DNA of 64,000 bases from JBCCXL01 sp039191605 (GCA_039191605.1 JBCCXL010000011.1:62001-126000), one strand, 5' to 3'. Shown: positions 43,057 to 52,477, numbered from the stretch's first letter. Made by a program: numbers and translations. The notes: generated by a model from the letters alone, not told the origin.

Positions 43057-45108
43057 ATGAAGATCCGTCGACCCCGCGTCCCCCTGTTGGTGCGCCTGCG
43101 CAAAGTGCTGCTGGTGGTGGCTATCCTTTTCATCGTCGGCCTCTACGGCCTCTATCGCTTTGGGCGCTCCGGGATTCAGGAGCCGTCGACGCCACCGCCG
43201 CTGACCAGTGAGGTCGGCACGGAGGAGAACGTCGCCACCCGCAGCGAGGGCTTCGACTACACCCAATACGAAGAGGGAGAACCCCTCTTCCGGGTGCAGG
43301 GGGGCACCAATACGGTGGATCTCGAGGGCAACGCCAACCTCCAGCAGGTGCGCATCACCCTCTACCGTGAAGACGGTGACTATGTCGCTACCAGCAAGGA
43401 GGGCCTGTACCGCCAGCAAGAATCCTCCGCCGAGCTGGAAGGGGAGGTCTACCTGGAAGGCCCCGAGAACCTTCAGATCTGGAGCGAGACTCTGCGGGTG
43501 GGCAGCGAGGGCAGCCGAGTGGAGAGCCCGACGCCGGTGCGCTTCGGCTATGGTGACGGCATCACCGGCAGCGCCCGCAGCCTGCGGGTAGAGGTGCCGG
43601 CGGAGGTGTTGATCCTGCAGGGGGACGTCACCTTCCGCGGCCGCGCCGAAGACGATGGCCAACCGGCGGTGCTCACCGCAGACCGCGGATTCTTCGAGGC
43701 CTCCCAGCGCCTGCTGCGGGCGGAGGGGGGCGTGCAGCTGGTGAACGGCGGCAGCAAGCTCTCCACCGTGCGGCTCTCCGCCTACCTCGCCGAGGACAGC
43801 GACCGGATCACTTTCGTGCGGGCCAAGTGGAAGGTGCGAGGGGAGATCCTGCTCCCCGGCAGCGCCGTGAGCAGCGTCGCCGGTGGCGCTGAGCTAGCGC
43901 CAGCGGTGCCCATGGGCTATGCCGGCGGCGCCATGGCGGCGCTGATGGCGGAAGACGGCCGCAACCTGCAGCAGGTGGAGCTTCAGGGCGGAGCGGGGCA
44001 GCCAGCCCTCTTCAACTCCACCGATCCGGAGACCGGCCACTGGCGACGACTCACCGCCAACGTTCTCACCGCGGACTTCGAGGCCGGAGTGCTGGCCACC
44101 GTCCAGGCCCTGGGGCAGGTATACATCACCGAAGCCGACCGCCGCGGCGGCACTCTGCTGCGGGAGGCCCGGGCGGAGCGTGCCAACGGGCGCTTCGGCC
44201 CTGCCGGCGCTCTCGCCGGGGTGCTGCTGGCGGGAAACTTCACCTACCGCGACGGCGCCATCACCTTCAACGGACGCCGCGCCGACCTGGACTTCGTCGG
44301 CGGCATCTCCGAGCTTTCTGGAGGGCCGGTGGAGGTTCGAGATCCCTCCGGTGACCTCGATGCCCCGCGGGTGCGCTACAACCGCGACGGGGAACGGGTC
44401 CAGGCCTTCGGTGGGGTGCGCACCAGATTGCGAGATACCACCGCCGGAAACGCCCTGCCGGGGCCGATGATGCGCCGCGGCGAGGGCCCGGTATGGGTGG
44501 AGTCGGACTCCGCCATTTGGCACCGAGACCGCGAGCTCTACGTTTTTCGGGATGGGGTCCGCGCCTGGAGAGGCAAAGATCTGCTGCTCGCTGATGAGGT
44601 GCGGGTGCAGAGACCAGAGGACCTGCTGAGCGCCAAGGGGAACGTCAAGACGGTGTGGTTCCCGCCGCCGAGCTCTGACCCGAGCGAAGGGGGCGGAGCG
44701 CGCCGAGCCGGCGATTCCGGCGTCATCGAAGTGGACGCCGGCAATTTCACCTACCTGGGCGCAGAGCGCAAGCTACGCTACGAGGAAAACGTGGTGATCC
44801 TGCGGGATGACCTGCGCCTCGCCTGCCAGGGGGCGGACGTGCTTCTCGCCGAAGTCGGCGGGCTAAACCGCCTGACCTGCGGTGGCAGCGCCAGTCTCCA
44901 GGATCTGCGGCAGGGGCGCACGGTGCGGGGACGACGACTGGTCTACGATCCCGATGCCGGCACCATCGACGTCGTCGGCAACCCCGTTCGGGTGAAGGAT
45001 CGCCAAGGATCGGAGCTCACCGGCCAGCGGGTGATCTACCAGCTGGAGTCCGGCACCTTCGAGTTCAAGGGGCCGCCGAAGGCGACGGAAGAAAGGCAGG
45101 AACCATGA
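43057..45108 (+). CDS. lptC: LPS export protein with LptC and LptA/OstA domains
   Basis: A 683-residue protein that appears to combine LptC, the membrane-anchored periplasmic component of the LPS exporter, with LptA-like bridge domains. One span (KVLLVVAILFIVGLYGLYRF) is followed by LptC-type strands (EEGEPLFRVQGGTNTVDLEG). The rest repeats the jellyroll pattern of OstA/LptA (LTADRGFFEASQRLLRAEGG; ARRLVYDPDAG-like GRRLVYDPDAGTIDVVGNPV). Separate LptC and LptA are each near 190 residues, so this length fits a fusion with duplicated strands. The stop overlaps lptB by four bases (ATGA), which supports an Lpt role. The exact number of jellyroll units is uncertain. Confidence 0.78.
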   Translation: MKIRRPRVPLLVRLRKVLLVVAILFIVGLYGLYRFGRSGIQEPSTPPPLTSEVGTEENVATRSEGFDYTQYEEGEPLFRVQGGTNTVDLEGNANLQQVRITLYREDGDYVATSKEGLYRQQESSAELEGEVYLEGPENLQIWSETLRVGSEGSRVESPTPVRFGYGDGITGSARSLRVEVPAEVLILQGDVTFRGRAEDDGQPAVLTADRGFFEASQRLLRAEGGVQLVNGGSKLSTVRLSAYLAEDSDRITFVRAKWKVRGEILLPGSAVSSVAGGAELAPAVPMGYAGGAMAALMAEDGRNLQQVELQGGAGQPALFNSTDPETGHWRRLTANVLTADFEAGVLATVQALGQVYITEADRRGGTLLREARAERANGRFGPAGALAGVLLAGNFTYRDGAITFNGRRADLDFVGGISELSGGPVEVRDPSGDLDAPRVRYNRDGERVQAFGGVRTRLRDTTAGNALPGPMMRRGEGPVWVESDSAIWHRDRELYVFRDGVRAWRGKDLLLADEVRVQRPEDLLSAKGNVKTVWFPPPSSDPSEGGGARRAGDSGVIEVDAGNFTYLGAERKLRYEENVVILRDDLRLACQGADVLLAEVGGLNRLTCGGSASLQDLRQGRTVRGRRLVYDPDAGTIDVVGNPVRVKDRQGSELTGQRVIYQLESGTFEFKGPPKATEERQEP

Positions 45109-45965
45109 GCGCAAAGCGTAAGACCTCGACCTCAACGGCGAATGGAGCTGCAGAGGGGACTGAAGGCGCCACCGCGATTAACGCTCCGGGGAACGATCCT
45201 CGGCAGAAAGAGGGGAGCCCCAGCCCCGCGGAACGGGAGGAGTACCCCCACCTCTACACCCGCAACCTGCGCAAGGTCTACCGCGGCCGGGCGGTGGTGC
45301 AGGATGTCTCCATCGAGGTCGCTCCGGGGGAGATCGTCGGCCTGCTCGGTCCCAACGGGGCAGGGAAGACCACCACCTTCTACATGGCGGTAGGCATCAC
45401 GCCGCCGGATAAGGGAAGGGTGTACCTGGGGGACGAGGACATCACCGAGCTGCCGATGTACCTGCGGGCCCAGCGGGGGATCTCCTACCTGCCTCAGGAA
45501 CCCTCCGTGTTCCGCAAGATGAGCGTCGAGGACAACCTGCGCACCATCTTCGAGACCCTCGACATCCCCCGTGGGGAGCAAGAGCGCCGAATCGAGCAGC
45601 TGATTCAGGACTTCGGCCTCTCCAAGGTCCGCAAGAGCCCCGGGTACGCGCTCTCCGGCGGCGAGCGGCGCCGGGTGGAGATCGCCCGGGCGCTGGTCAT
45701 CGACCCTTGGTATATCCTCCTAGATGAACCCTTCGCGGGCATCGATCCCATCGCTGTGCTGGATATCCAGACCATCGTGCGCCACCTCAAAGAGGTGGGC
45801 ATCGGCGTGTTGATTACGGATCACAACGTCCGCGAGACGCTGAAGATCACGGACCGCGCCTACATCATCAACAATGGCGAGATCCTGCGCACCGGAACCC
45901 CAGGGGAGCTCTCCGTCGACGAGCAGGTGCGAAAGATCTACCTCGGGGAAGAATTCGTTCTCTAA
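45105..45965 (+). CDS. lptB: LPS export ABC transporter ATPase LptB
   Basis: LptB drives extraction of lipopolysaccharide from the inner membrane with LptF and LptG. Residues 48-286 are a standard LptB: Walker A LLGPNGAGKTT, the phrase YLPQEPSVFRKMSVEDNLRT, signature LSGGERRRVEIARAL, Walker B YILLDEPFAGIDPIA and the ending ADVDEQVRKIYLGE-like DEQVRKIYLGEEF. The first 47 residues are Ser/Thr/Gly/Glu-rich and absent from other LptB proteins. The start overlaps the upstream stop (ATGA). lptF and lptG are not in the window. It is followed by a 390-base gap before rpoN, so the conserved lptB-rpoN order is kept. Confidence 0.94.
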   Translation: MSAKRKTSTSTANGAAEGTEGATAINAPGNDPRQKEGSPSPAEREEYPHLYTRNLRKVYRGRAVVQDVSIEVAPGEIVGLLGPNGAGKTTTFYMAVGITPPDKGRVYLGDEDITELPMYLRAQRGISYLPQEPSVFRKMSVEDNLRTIFETLDIPRGEQERRIEQLIQDFGLSKVRKSPGYALSGGERRRVEIARALVIDPWYILLDEPFAGIDPIAVLDIQTIVRHLKEVGIGVLITDHNVRETLKITDRAYIINNGEILRTGTPGELSVDEQVRKIYLGEEFVL

Positions 45966-46355
45966 GCCCTCAGCGGGCCTCTTGACCCAGAGAGCCTCTC
46001 ACCGTCTTCGGAGCGACGGTTTCCGGAGGCATCCGCTGGGAGGGGATCGAGGTAGATCCGCCGGGGGCTAGGCTTCGGAACCTCATCGGGAACTCCGTAA
46101 TGCCCCTCGAGCGCCCCGATGCCCGAGGGATGTTCCCGTCCGAGGGCAGGCCGGCACCATTCTCTGGGCCCGCCGCAACCCCCGAGGCCCACTTCCAGTA
46201 CTATTGGAGGAAGCTTCGGGCCCTTCTTCTCGCCGTCAAAGGCTTCTTGGAAGCCGCTTTCTCATATGATCTAGGGGCCTTCGAAGCGCCCGACCGTTCA
46301 TCCCGGGAAGCGCCGAGCTCTTCCCACCGCTCCCTCGAGATTCTCGCGACCGCCT
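45966..46355. other. lptB-rpoN intergenic region
   Basis: A 390-base gap. A TATGAT hexamer at 46265-46270 in a small AT-rich patch could be a -10 element for rpoN, but no good -35 lies 16-18 bases upstream. Nothing else is recognised, and the open frames across it are not protein-like. Confidence 0.4.
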
Positions 46356-48068
46356 ATGGCCCTAGAACAAAAACTCTCTCTCAAGCTCTCCCAGAAGCTG
46401 GTGATGACGCCGTCGCTGCAGCAGGCCATCAAGCTGCTGCAGATGACCCGCATGGAGCTGGAGGGGGCGGTGGCCCAGGAGCTGGTGGAGAATCCGGTCC
46501 TGGAGGAGTCCCCGGAGCTGGATCGCGAGCTGGAGCAGGCGAAGGATCGCGAGAAGACAGACGCCGCCGAGAGCGAGCGGGAGGAACAGGGCGAGTCGAT
46601 GGACGCCATCGATTTCGAGTCCTACTTCGGCGACTACATGGAGGGATCCAGCTATGCCTCCACCTACGAGGCGCGGGAAGGACCACCGCTAGAGAACACC
46701 CTCCAGGACGAGCCCAACCTCGCGGACCACCTGCTGTGGCAGCTGCAGATGGATACCGACCTCCAGCCCCTGCGGCGAGAGATCGCCGAGGCCATCGTCG
46801 GCAATCTCAACGGTGAGGGCTTCCTGCGGGCCTCGATGGAAGAGATCCAGGCCCTGGGCACTTTCTCCGAGCACGTCGAGGCAGACTTCGCCGGGCGCAA
46901 GCTCTATCCCATCGCGGAGGTCGAAGCGGCCCTCGCCCTGGTGCGCAACCTCGATCCACCGGGTATCGCCTGCGCCGATCTCCAGGAGAGCCTGCTGGAG
47001 CAGCTCAAGCATCGGCGCCTCTCCGAGTGGGGCACTACCGGAGACCCCCTGGAGCCGGCGCTGGATGCTCCCGAGGAATCCGCACCGGAGCTAAGCTCAC
47101 AAAGCTCCGGGGCGTTCTCCAACGAGCACCACTCGGGCGATCCCGGCGCCGCCGAGATCGCCGGCGGCAACGGCAAGCTGCCACATCACCATGCTCATCA
47201 GCACGGCCATCAACAAAGCAGCGAGCTGATGCTGACGGAGAGCGAGGAAGAGGCCGTCTACAGCCTTGCCCGGCGAGTTCTGGCGGACTATTGGCCCAGC
47301 TTCTTGAAGCGCCACTTCCCGGCCATCGCTAAGGACGTGGGGATCTCCCTGAATCATCTCAAGCCGGCCATCGACCTGATCCGCACCCTCGACCCTCGAC
47401 CGGGCCGCGGCTTCTCTGGAGACCGCCCGCACTATGTAGAGCCGGACGTCGCGGTAGTCAAGGTGAGCGGGAAGTACGTCATTCAGCTCAACGACGACGG
47501 CATGCCCAAGCTGAGGATCTCTGGCGCCTACCGACGCATGCTGAGAGAGATGAGCCAGAAGAAATCCGAGAAGGAGGCTCGGGATTACATCAAGGAGAAG
47601 ATGCGCTCGGCGGTGTGGTTGATCAAAAGCCTCGACCAGCGTCAGCGCACCATTTACAAGGTGGCCAACTCCCTGATTCAGCAGCAGCAGGATTTCCTCG
47701 ACCACGGCATCTCTCGACTCAAGCCGATGGTGCTGCGGGACGTAGCCGAGGACATCGGCATGCATGAGTCCACCGTCAGCCGCGTCGTGTCGAATAAATA
47801 CATTCACACCCCCAGGGGTCTCTACCCACTGAAATTCTTCTTCCACAGCGGCATCGACCGCGAGTACGGGGACAATATTTCCTCCCTCTCGGTGAAGCAG
47901 AAGATCCAGCAGATGATCGAGGGAGAGAACCCCAAGAAGCCGCTCTCCGACAACGCTTTGATGAAGGCGTTGAAGCGGGAGGGCATTCAGATCGCCCGGC
48001 GTACCGTGGCCAAGTACCGCGACGAGCTGGGCATTCCGTCATCGACAGACCGCAAGAAGATCTTCTGA
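46356..48068 (+). CDS. rpoN: RNA polymerase sigma-54 factor RpoN
   Basis: Sigma-54 directs RNA polymerase to -24/-12 promoters that need enhancer-binding ATPases. The 570-residue product has the Gln/Leu-rich activator-interacting region (LSLKLSQKLVMTPSLQQAIK), an acidic linker, the core-binding domain, and the DNA-binding end with HESTVSRVVSNKYIHTPRG and the RpoN box ARRTVAKYRDELG. It is longer than usual because of a Ser/His-rich insertion around residues 230-290 containing HHHAHQHGHQQ. The neighbours hpf, ptsN, hprK and rapZ form the classical rpoN cluster. No clear ribosome-binding site precedes ATG 46356. Confidence 0.95.
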   Translation: MALEQKLSLKLSQKLVMTPSLQQAIKLLQMTRMELEGAVAQELVENPVLEESPELDRELEQAKDREKTDAAESEREEQGESMDAIDFESYFGDYMEGSSYASTYEAREGPPLENTLQDEPNLADHLLWQLQMDTDLQPLRREIAEAIVGNLNGEGFLRASMEEIQALGTFSEHVEADFAGRKLYPIAEVEAALALVRNLDPPGIACADLQESLLEQLKHRRLSEWGTTGDPLEPALDAPEESAPELSSQSSGAFSNEHHSGDPGAAEIAGGNGKLPHHHAHQHGHQQSSELMLTESEEEAVYSLARRVLADYWPSFLKRHFPAIAKDVGISLNHLKPAIDLIRTLDPRPGRGFSGDRPHYVEPDVAVVKVSGKYVIQLNDDGMPKLRISGAYRRMLREMSQKKSEKEARDYIKEKMRSAVWLIKSLDQRQRTIYKVANSLIQQQQDFLDHGISRLKPMVLRDVAEDIGMHESTVSRVVSNKYIHTPRGLYPLKFFFHSGIDREYGDNISSLSVKQKIQQMIEGENPKKPLSDNALMKALKREGIQIARRTVAKYRDELGIPSSTDRKKIF

Positions 48069-48113
48069 TTCTTCGCCCCACTCCGGGCTGCGCGGTCCTC
48101 GGGAGGAACCAAG

Positions 48114-48680
48114 ATGAATATCGACTACCAGACCAAGAATTTTCAGCTCAGCGATAAAATGCAGGGCTACATCGAGGGCCTGCTGGACAAGGCCAGCCGC
48201 TTCTTTGAAGATCCCATCGAAATCCGGGTGACCCTCGAAGAAGCCAATGGCCACCGCTTCATCACCGATGTCCACGCCTCTCACCGCCATGGCTCCTTCC
48301 AGAGCAACTACGAGGCGGAGCACATGTACGACGCCATCCACCACGCCGTTCTGCGGCTGGAGAAGCAGGCCCGTCGTTCCCGCAAGAAATTTATCGGGCA
48401 GCGTCGGCGCGCCGACCGTCACGTGACCGAAGACCTCCACTGGCCGGTGGACGTGCTGCATCGAGAGACCTTCCAAAAAGAGGCCGAGGTCACCGAGGAG
48501 CGAGTTGTCGAGAGCACCCGTCTGCCGATTCAGACCCTCCTCGTCGAGGATGCGGTGGAAAGGCTGGAGTCGGAGAGCCGCCAATTCCTCGTCTTCCGGG
48601 ATTCCGAGAGTGGAGAGGTCAACGTCCTCTACCAGCGTGCGGAGGATGGCCATTACGGCCTGCTCCGCACCGAGGGCTAA
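48114..48680 (+). CDS. hpf: Ribosome hibernation-promoting factor, long form
   Basis: Hibernation-promoting factor pairs 70S ribosomes into inactive 100S dimers in slow growth. The 188-residue product is the long form: an N-terminal RaiA/YfiA domain (MNIDYQTKNFQLSDKMQGYI; AIHHAVLRLEKQARRSRKKF), a linker and the C-terminal dimerisation domain (LLVEDAVERLESESRQFLVF, then GEVNVLYQRAEDGHYGLL). The long form alone can dimerise ribosomes. Its place 45 bases after rpoN is conserved in many bacteria. ATG 48114 has GGAGG upstream. Confidence 0.93.
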   Translation: MNIDYQTKNFQLSDKMQGYIEGLLDKASRFFEDPIEIRVTLEEANGHRFITDVHASHRHGSFQSNYEAEHMYDAIHHAVLRLEKQARRSRKKFIGQRRRADRHVTEDLHWPVDVLHRETFQKEAEVTEERVVESTRLPIQTLLVEDAVERLESESRQFLVFRDSESGEVNVLYQRAEDGHYGLLRTEG

Positions 48681-48731
48681 GCCCCCTGCTCCGGCACTGC
48701 GGCCCGCTGCTCGAACCCAGAGGTCTAGGAT

Positions 48732-49538
48732 TTGGTTTCCATCCCTGAGCTACTCGATCCCCGAGAGATTTTTCTCGACCTCGGCGGCACCGACGGACCG
48801 ACGGTGCTTCGAGCCCTCGCCGACGCCCTGACCCGCGACGCCCTGATCGAGGGGCCGGCGGCCACGGCGACCCTGCCGGTGAGCGCTGCGACGGAGAGCG
48901 CCGGAGGTGCTCTCCAGGAGCACCCTCCTCAACCTGGCTCCGAGCAGTCTTCCGGAATCTCTGGAACCCACCCTTCGGAACCCGCACAATCCGGGGCAGC
49001 GGCCCCGGAAGCAGCGGGAGCCGCCTCGCCTCGGGAGAGCACTCTCGCCCTTCAGGATGGGGACGAGCTCTATCGCCGACTGCTGGAGCGCGAAAAGCTG
49101 GGTTCCACCGGCATCGGCTCCGGCGTCGCCGTTCCCCACTGCAAGCTGGGCGGCGCAGAGCAGGTCTTGCTCGCCCTGGCGGTGACCCGCAGAAGCATCG
49201 ACTTCGCCTCCCTGGATGGCCAGCCGGTGAGAGTTTTCTTCGTGGTCATCTCGCCGGAAGATCAGCCCGCGGTGCATCTTCATACCCTCGCCGCCATCTC
49301 CCGATGGGTACAGCAGGAGGGCAACGTCGAGGCGCTGCTTCGAGCGAGCTCGGTGGAGGCGGTGCTGAGACATTTTGGCGTCCCGGGCCAGCGGGATCAG
49401 CAGGCTACCCCAACAGCCGCCTCCAGCGCTTCCGAGGCGAGCCGGGGCGCTCCCTCAGCGCAGGGTAGCGGCGATCCCCTTTCCGCCGAGAATCCGCCAA
49501 CCACCCCGGGGGCTCGACGGCCCCAGAGCACGCGATGA
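48732..49538 (+). CDS. ptsN: PTS EIIA-Ntr-like protein PtsN
   Basis: EIIA of the nitrogen-type phosphotransferase system accepts phosphate from HPr on a His and regulates potassium, nitrogen or envelope functions rather than sugar uptake. The family motif GSGVAVPHCKL gives His136 as the phosphorylation site, with DGQPVRVFFVVISPEDQPAV following. Between residues about 45 and 105 there is a Ser/Gly/Ala/Pro-rich insertion not found in other PtsN proteins, and a low-complexity tail of about 40 residues closes the chain. The start is TTG 48732 with AGAGG eight bases upstream. The stop overlaps hprK by four bases. Confidence 0.88.
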   Translation: MVSIPELLDPREIFLDLGGTDGPTVLRALADALTRDALIEGPAATATLPVSAATESAGGALQEHPPQPGSEQSSGISGTHPSEPAQSGAAAPEAAGAASPRESTLALQDGDELYRRLLEREKLGSTGIGSGVAVPHCKLGGAEQVLLALAVTRRSIDFASLDGQPVRVFFVVISPEDQPAVHLHTLAAISRWVQQEGNVEALLRASSVEAVLRHFGVPGQRDQQATPTAASSASEASRGAPSAQGSGDPLSAENPPTTPGARRPQSTR

Positions 49539-50593
49539 GCGACGGTCGTCCCTTGGGTGCGGGGGAGGGGCGATCCCGGGGATCGGGAATCCGTCGCCCT
49601 ACCTATCAGCGTAGCGCAAGCGCTCGACCGGCGGCCCCGCAGGTGGGAGTCGAGGTTCGAGAGCTGCTGGGGGAGGAGCTCGCCACCCTAGATCTCACGG
49701 TGGTGGTGGGGGAGGGCAACCTCGACGCGGTGATCACCCACCCGCGGGTGCAGAAGCCGGGTCTCGCCTTCGCCGGCTACTATCCGTACATCAAGGCGGG
49801 AAGAACGCAGATCATCGGCGAGAGCGAGACTCGCTATCTCGCCACCCTGCCGCCGGATCAACGCCTCGACCGCTTTCGTCACATCGCGGCGATGGAGGTA
49901 CCGGTGTTCGTCGTCACCAAGGGGCTGGAGCCCTACCCGGAGTTTCTGGAGCAATGCGAGCAGCAGCAAGTACCGCTGCTCTCCTCCCCGGCCCTTTCCT
50001 CCGAGGTCATCAAGCAGCTCTCCTATTTTCTCGAAGACCACCTCACGCCGGTCACTCACATCCACGGCGTGCTGCTGGAGATCTTCGGCATCGGCGTGCT
50101 GCTCATCGGCCAGAGCGGCATCGGCAAGAGCGAAGTGGCCCTCGATCTGATCAGCCGCGGTCACGGCCTGGTCTCCGATGATCGGGTCACCGTTCGGCGC
50201 TACCCCAGCGGTGATCTCATCGGCTTCTCCGCCGGCAATCTAAGACACCACATGGAGCTTCGAGGCCTGGGCATCATCAATGTCCAAGACCTCTTCGGCC
50301 TCGCCGCGGTGCGCGAGCGCAAGTCCATCGACCTGGTGATCGAGTTAGAGCATTGGCAAGAGGGGCGAATGTACGAGAGGCTAGGTCTCGACGAGACGCT
50401 CTACGACATTCTCGATACGCCCTGCCCCTACATCCGAATGCCGGTAGCCCTGGGCCGCAACATTTCCATTCTTATCGAGATCGCCGCCCGCAACCACGTC
50501 CTCAAGCTCCAGGGTCACCACTCGGCCCGGGAGTTTGCCCGCAAGCTGGAGGAAGAGCTTGAGCGCAAGCGACGAGCCCAACCAGACCTCTGA
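49535..50593 (+). CDS. hprK: HPr kinase/phosphorylase
   Basis: HprK phosphorylates and dephosphorylates HPr on Ser46, linking the phosphotransferase chain to metabolic state. The 352-residue product has an extra Arg/Ser/Gly-rich N-terminus of about 35 residues, then the N-terminal domain (HPRVQKPGLAFAGYY; PVFVVTKGLEPYPEFLEQC), the P-loop LIGQSGIGKSE (about residues 190-200), the HPrK signature MELRGLGIINVQDLFG and a normal C-terminus. ATG 49535 overlaps the ptsN stop. The target serine is present in the HPr encoded at 52206. The last 35 bases overlap rapZ. Confidence 0.95.
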   Translation: MSDGRPLGAGEGRSRGSGIRRPTYQRSASARPAAPQVGVEVRELLGEELATLDLTVVVGEGNLDAVITHPRVQKPGLAFAGYYPYIKAGRTQIIGESETRYLATLPPDQRLDRFRHIAAMEVPVFVVTKGLEPYPEFLEQCEQQQVPLLSSPALSSEVIKQLSYFLEDHLTPVTHIHGVLLEIFGIGVLLIGQSGIGKSEVALDLISRGHGLVSDDRVTVRRYPSGDLIGFSAGNLRHHMELRGLGIINVQDLFGLAAVRERKSIDLVIELEHWQEGRMYERLGLDETLYDILDTPCPYIRMPVALGRNISILIEIAARNHVLKLQGHHSAREFARKLEEELERKRRAQPDL

Positions 50594-51500
50594 CCGACTT
50601 CCGAGCTCCGCCGCTACTCCGGATTCCGAGCGAGGGGATTTTCCCCGCCTCGTCCTGGTGACCGGCCTCTCCGGCAGCGGCAAGAGCTCGATAGCGAAAT
50701 GCTTCGAGGATCTCGGTTACTACACCGTCGACAACCTCCCTCTGCCGCTGCTGGAGCGCTTCGTCGCCGACCCCGCGGCGGTGGTGGAAGGGAAGGATCG
50801 AATCGCCGTCGTGGCGGACGTCCGGGCTCCCGGATTCGTCGCTCGTTTCCCTTCCGTCCTGGACATGGCGCAGCGCCACCCGGTACCGCCCTCGCTGCTC
50901 TTCCTAGACGCTTCCGACGAAGCCCTGGTGCGCCGCTTTTCGGAAACTCGGCGGCCCCATCCCCTAGCGCCCGAGGGGCCCGTCATCTCGGGGATTCACC
51001 GCGAGCGGGAGCTGCTGGCGGACCTTCGAGCTCGAGCCGATCAGGTGCTGGATACCAGCGATTGGTCGATCCATGAGATGCGTCGCCACATCTACCGGGA
51101 CTTCTCCGAAAGCCCCGAGGACACCCCGGCGATGGTGGTCTCGTTGGTGAGCTTCGGCTTCAAGTTCGGCATTCCCTACGGCACCAACCTGCTCTTCGAC
51201 GTGCGCTACCTGCCCAACCCATACTTCGATCCCGCACTGCGCCCCCTGACCGGCCTCGACGATCCGGTGCGGGCTTTCCTCGACGGCGAGCCCGAGTTCA
51301 GCGAGCTCGGGCAGCGCCTGGAGGACTTTCTCCTCTTCCTGCTGCCCCGCTATCGCCACGAGAACCGCAGCTACCTCTCGGTCTCGGTAGGCTGCACCGG
51401 GGGAAAGCATCGCTCCGTCGCCACCGTACAACGCCTGGCCGGAAAGCTGGAGGACGAAGGATGGTTCGTCCGCGTGCTGCATCGGGACATCACCCGGTAA
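50559..51500 (+). CDS. rapZ: RNase adapter protein RapZ
   Basis: RapZ proteins bind nucleotides; in enterobacteria RapZ guides RNase E to the GlmZ small RNA and so controls glucosamine-6-phosphate synthesis. The 313-residue product has the P-loop VTGLSGSGKSS (about residues 34-43), GYYTVDNLPLPLLERF, DVRYLPNPYFDPALRPLTG and SVGCTGGKHRSVATVQRLA, all diagnostic. I chose TTG 50559, with GGAGG six bases upstream, inside the end of hprK; another TTG at 50535 is less well placed. The RNA-adapter role is known for distant relatives and may not hold in this phylum. Confidence 0.93.
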   Translation: MSASDEPNQTSDRLPSSAATPDSERGDFPRLVLVTGLSGSGKSSIAKCFEDLGYYTVDNLPLPLLERFVADPAAVVEGKDRIAVVADVRAPGFVARFPSVLDMAQRHPVPPSLLFLDASDEALVRRFSETRRPHPLAPEGPVISGIHRERELLADLRARADQVLDTSDWSIHEMRRHIYRDFSESPEDTPAMVVSLVSFGFKFGIPYGTNLLFDVRYLPNPYFDPALRPLTGLDDPVRAFLDGEPEFSELGQRLEDFLLFLLPRYRHENRSYLSVSVGCTGGKHRSVATVQRLAGKLEDEGWFVRVLHRDITR

Positions 51501-51555
51501 ATCATCAGAAGCAACTCTTCAGAAGCAGCTCTTCAGAAGCGCGAGAAACTCAGCG

Positions 51556-52008
51556 ATGAACATCCTTCTGCTCAGCCACGGCAATCTTGCCTGTGAGCTA
51601 CTGGACTCCGCCCGCAAGATTGCCGGCGACCTGCCGGAATTCACCGCCCTCTGCCTGTCCTGGGGCGATAGTCCGGAGGCCGCCGCGGAGAAGCTCTCCC
51701 AAGCCCTCGAGGCCGGACGCCAAGACGGATGGGGTAGTCTGATCCTGGTGGATGTCTATGGCTCCACCCCCTTCCGCACCGCTCAAGGCTTCCAGCGCCC
51801 CGGAGAGGTAGAGATCGTCACCGGCGTCAACCTCCCGATGGTGGTGCGCCTCGGCTGTCTTGCCGGCAAGCAGCTCAGCCTCGAAGAGACCGCCGACCTG
51901 CTGGTGGTGAAAGGTCAGAAGAGCATCTGCCGAGCCCAGGCGCCGGGCACGGAGAACGCCAACGGCAAGGATGTCGATATCCCGACGGGCCTGGAGCCCT
52001 GTAGCTGA
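51556..52008 (+). CDS. PTS mannose-type EIIA domain protein
   Basis: A 150-residue single-domain EIIA of the mannose/fructose family. NILLLSHGNLACELLDSA gives His8 as the phosphate acceptor, and LVDVYGSTPFRTAQGF with VTGVNLPMVVRL matches the fold's later strands. No EIIB, EIIC or EIID partner gene is in the window, so it may be a regulatory phosphate sink rather than a transporter part. It follows rapZ after 55 bases that contain a short direct repeat (CTTCAGAAGC). Its place between rapZ and ptsH is typical of Gram-negative PTS clusters. Confidence 0.88.
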   Translation: MNILLLSHGNLACELLDSARKIAGDLPEFTALCLSWGDSPEAAAEKLSQALEAGRQDGWGSLILVDVYGSTPFRTAQGFQRPGEVEIVTGVNLPMVVRLGCLAGKQLSLEETADLLVVKGQKSICRAQAPGTENANGKDVDIPTGLEPCS

Positions 52009-52205
52009 GCCCAGCTACCTTGAAGACGTCTTCTGAAGTCCTCCGCCTGAGCCCGTACACCCTGAAGCCAGCTACCTGAGTCGATCTACCGGAGCTCATC
52101 TGCGAACGCGGCAGCCCGAGATGCTCGCCCGCTAGAAAGCTCCCGGCCCAAGACCCTATCTTCGACCCCGTCAACTCCTTCTCTCTTCCAGAGCCCTCGG
52201 CCACC

Positions 52206-52475
52206 ATGACTGAACGCGACATCGAAATCGTCAACCGCCTCGGTCTCCACGCCCGCGCCGCCGCCAAGCTGGTTCACCTCGCCGGAAGTTTCCAATCCCG
52301 GGTTGCGCTGGTGGTGGACGGCGACGAAGTCGACGCCAAGAGCATTCTCGGCATTCTGATGCTCGGCGCTGCTCAGGGCACCCGCCTGATGGTGCGCTGT
52401 GAAGGGCCGGACGAAGAAGAGGCGGTGCAGGCCATCGCCGAGCTCTTCGCCGACCGCTTCGGAGAGGGCAGCTGA
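52206..52475 (+). CDS. ptsH: Phosphocarrier protein HPr
   Basis: HPr passes phosphate from EI to EIIA proteins. The 89-residue product has His15 in NRLGLHARAA as the phosphate carrier and Ser46 in VDAKSILGIL, the site modified by HPr kinase, both in normal positions. It is followed after two bases by ptsI. The 197 bases upstream (52009-52205) hold no other gene. With hprK close by, both regulation modes should operate. Confidence 0.95.
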   Translation: MTERDIEIVNRLGLHARAAAKLVHLAGSFQSRVALVVDGDEVDAKSILGILMLGAAQGTRLMVRCEGPDEEEAVQAIAELFADRFGEGS

Positions 52476-52477
52476 GG

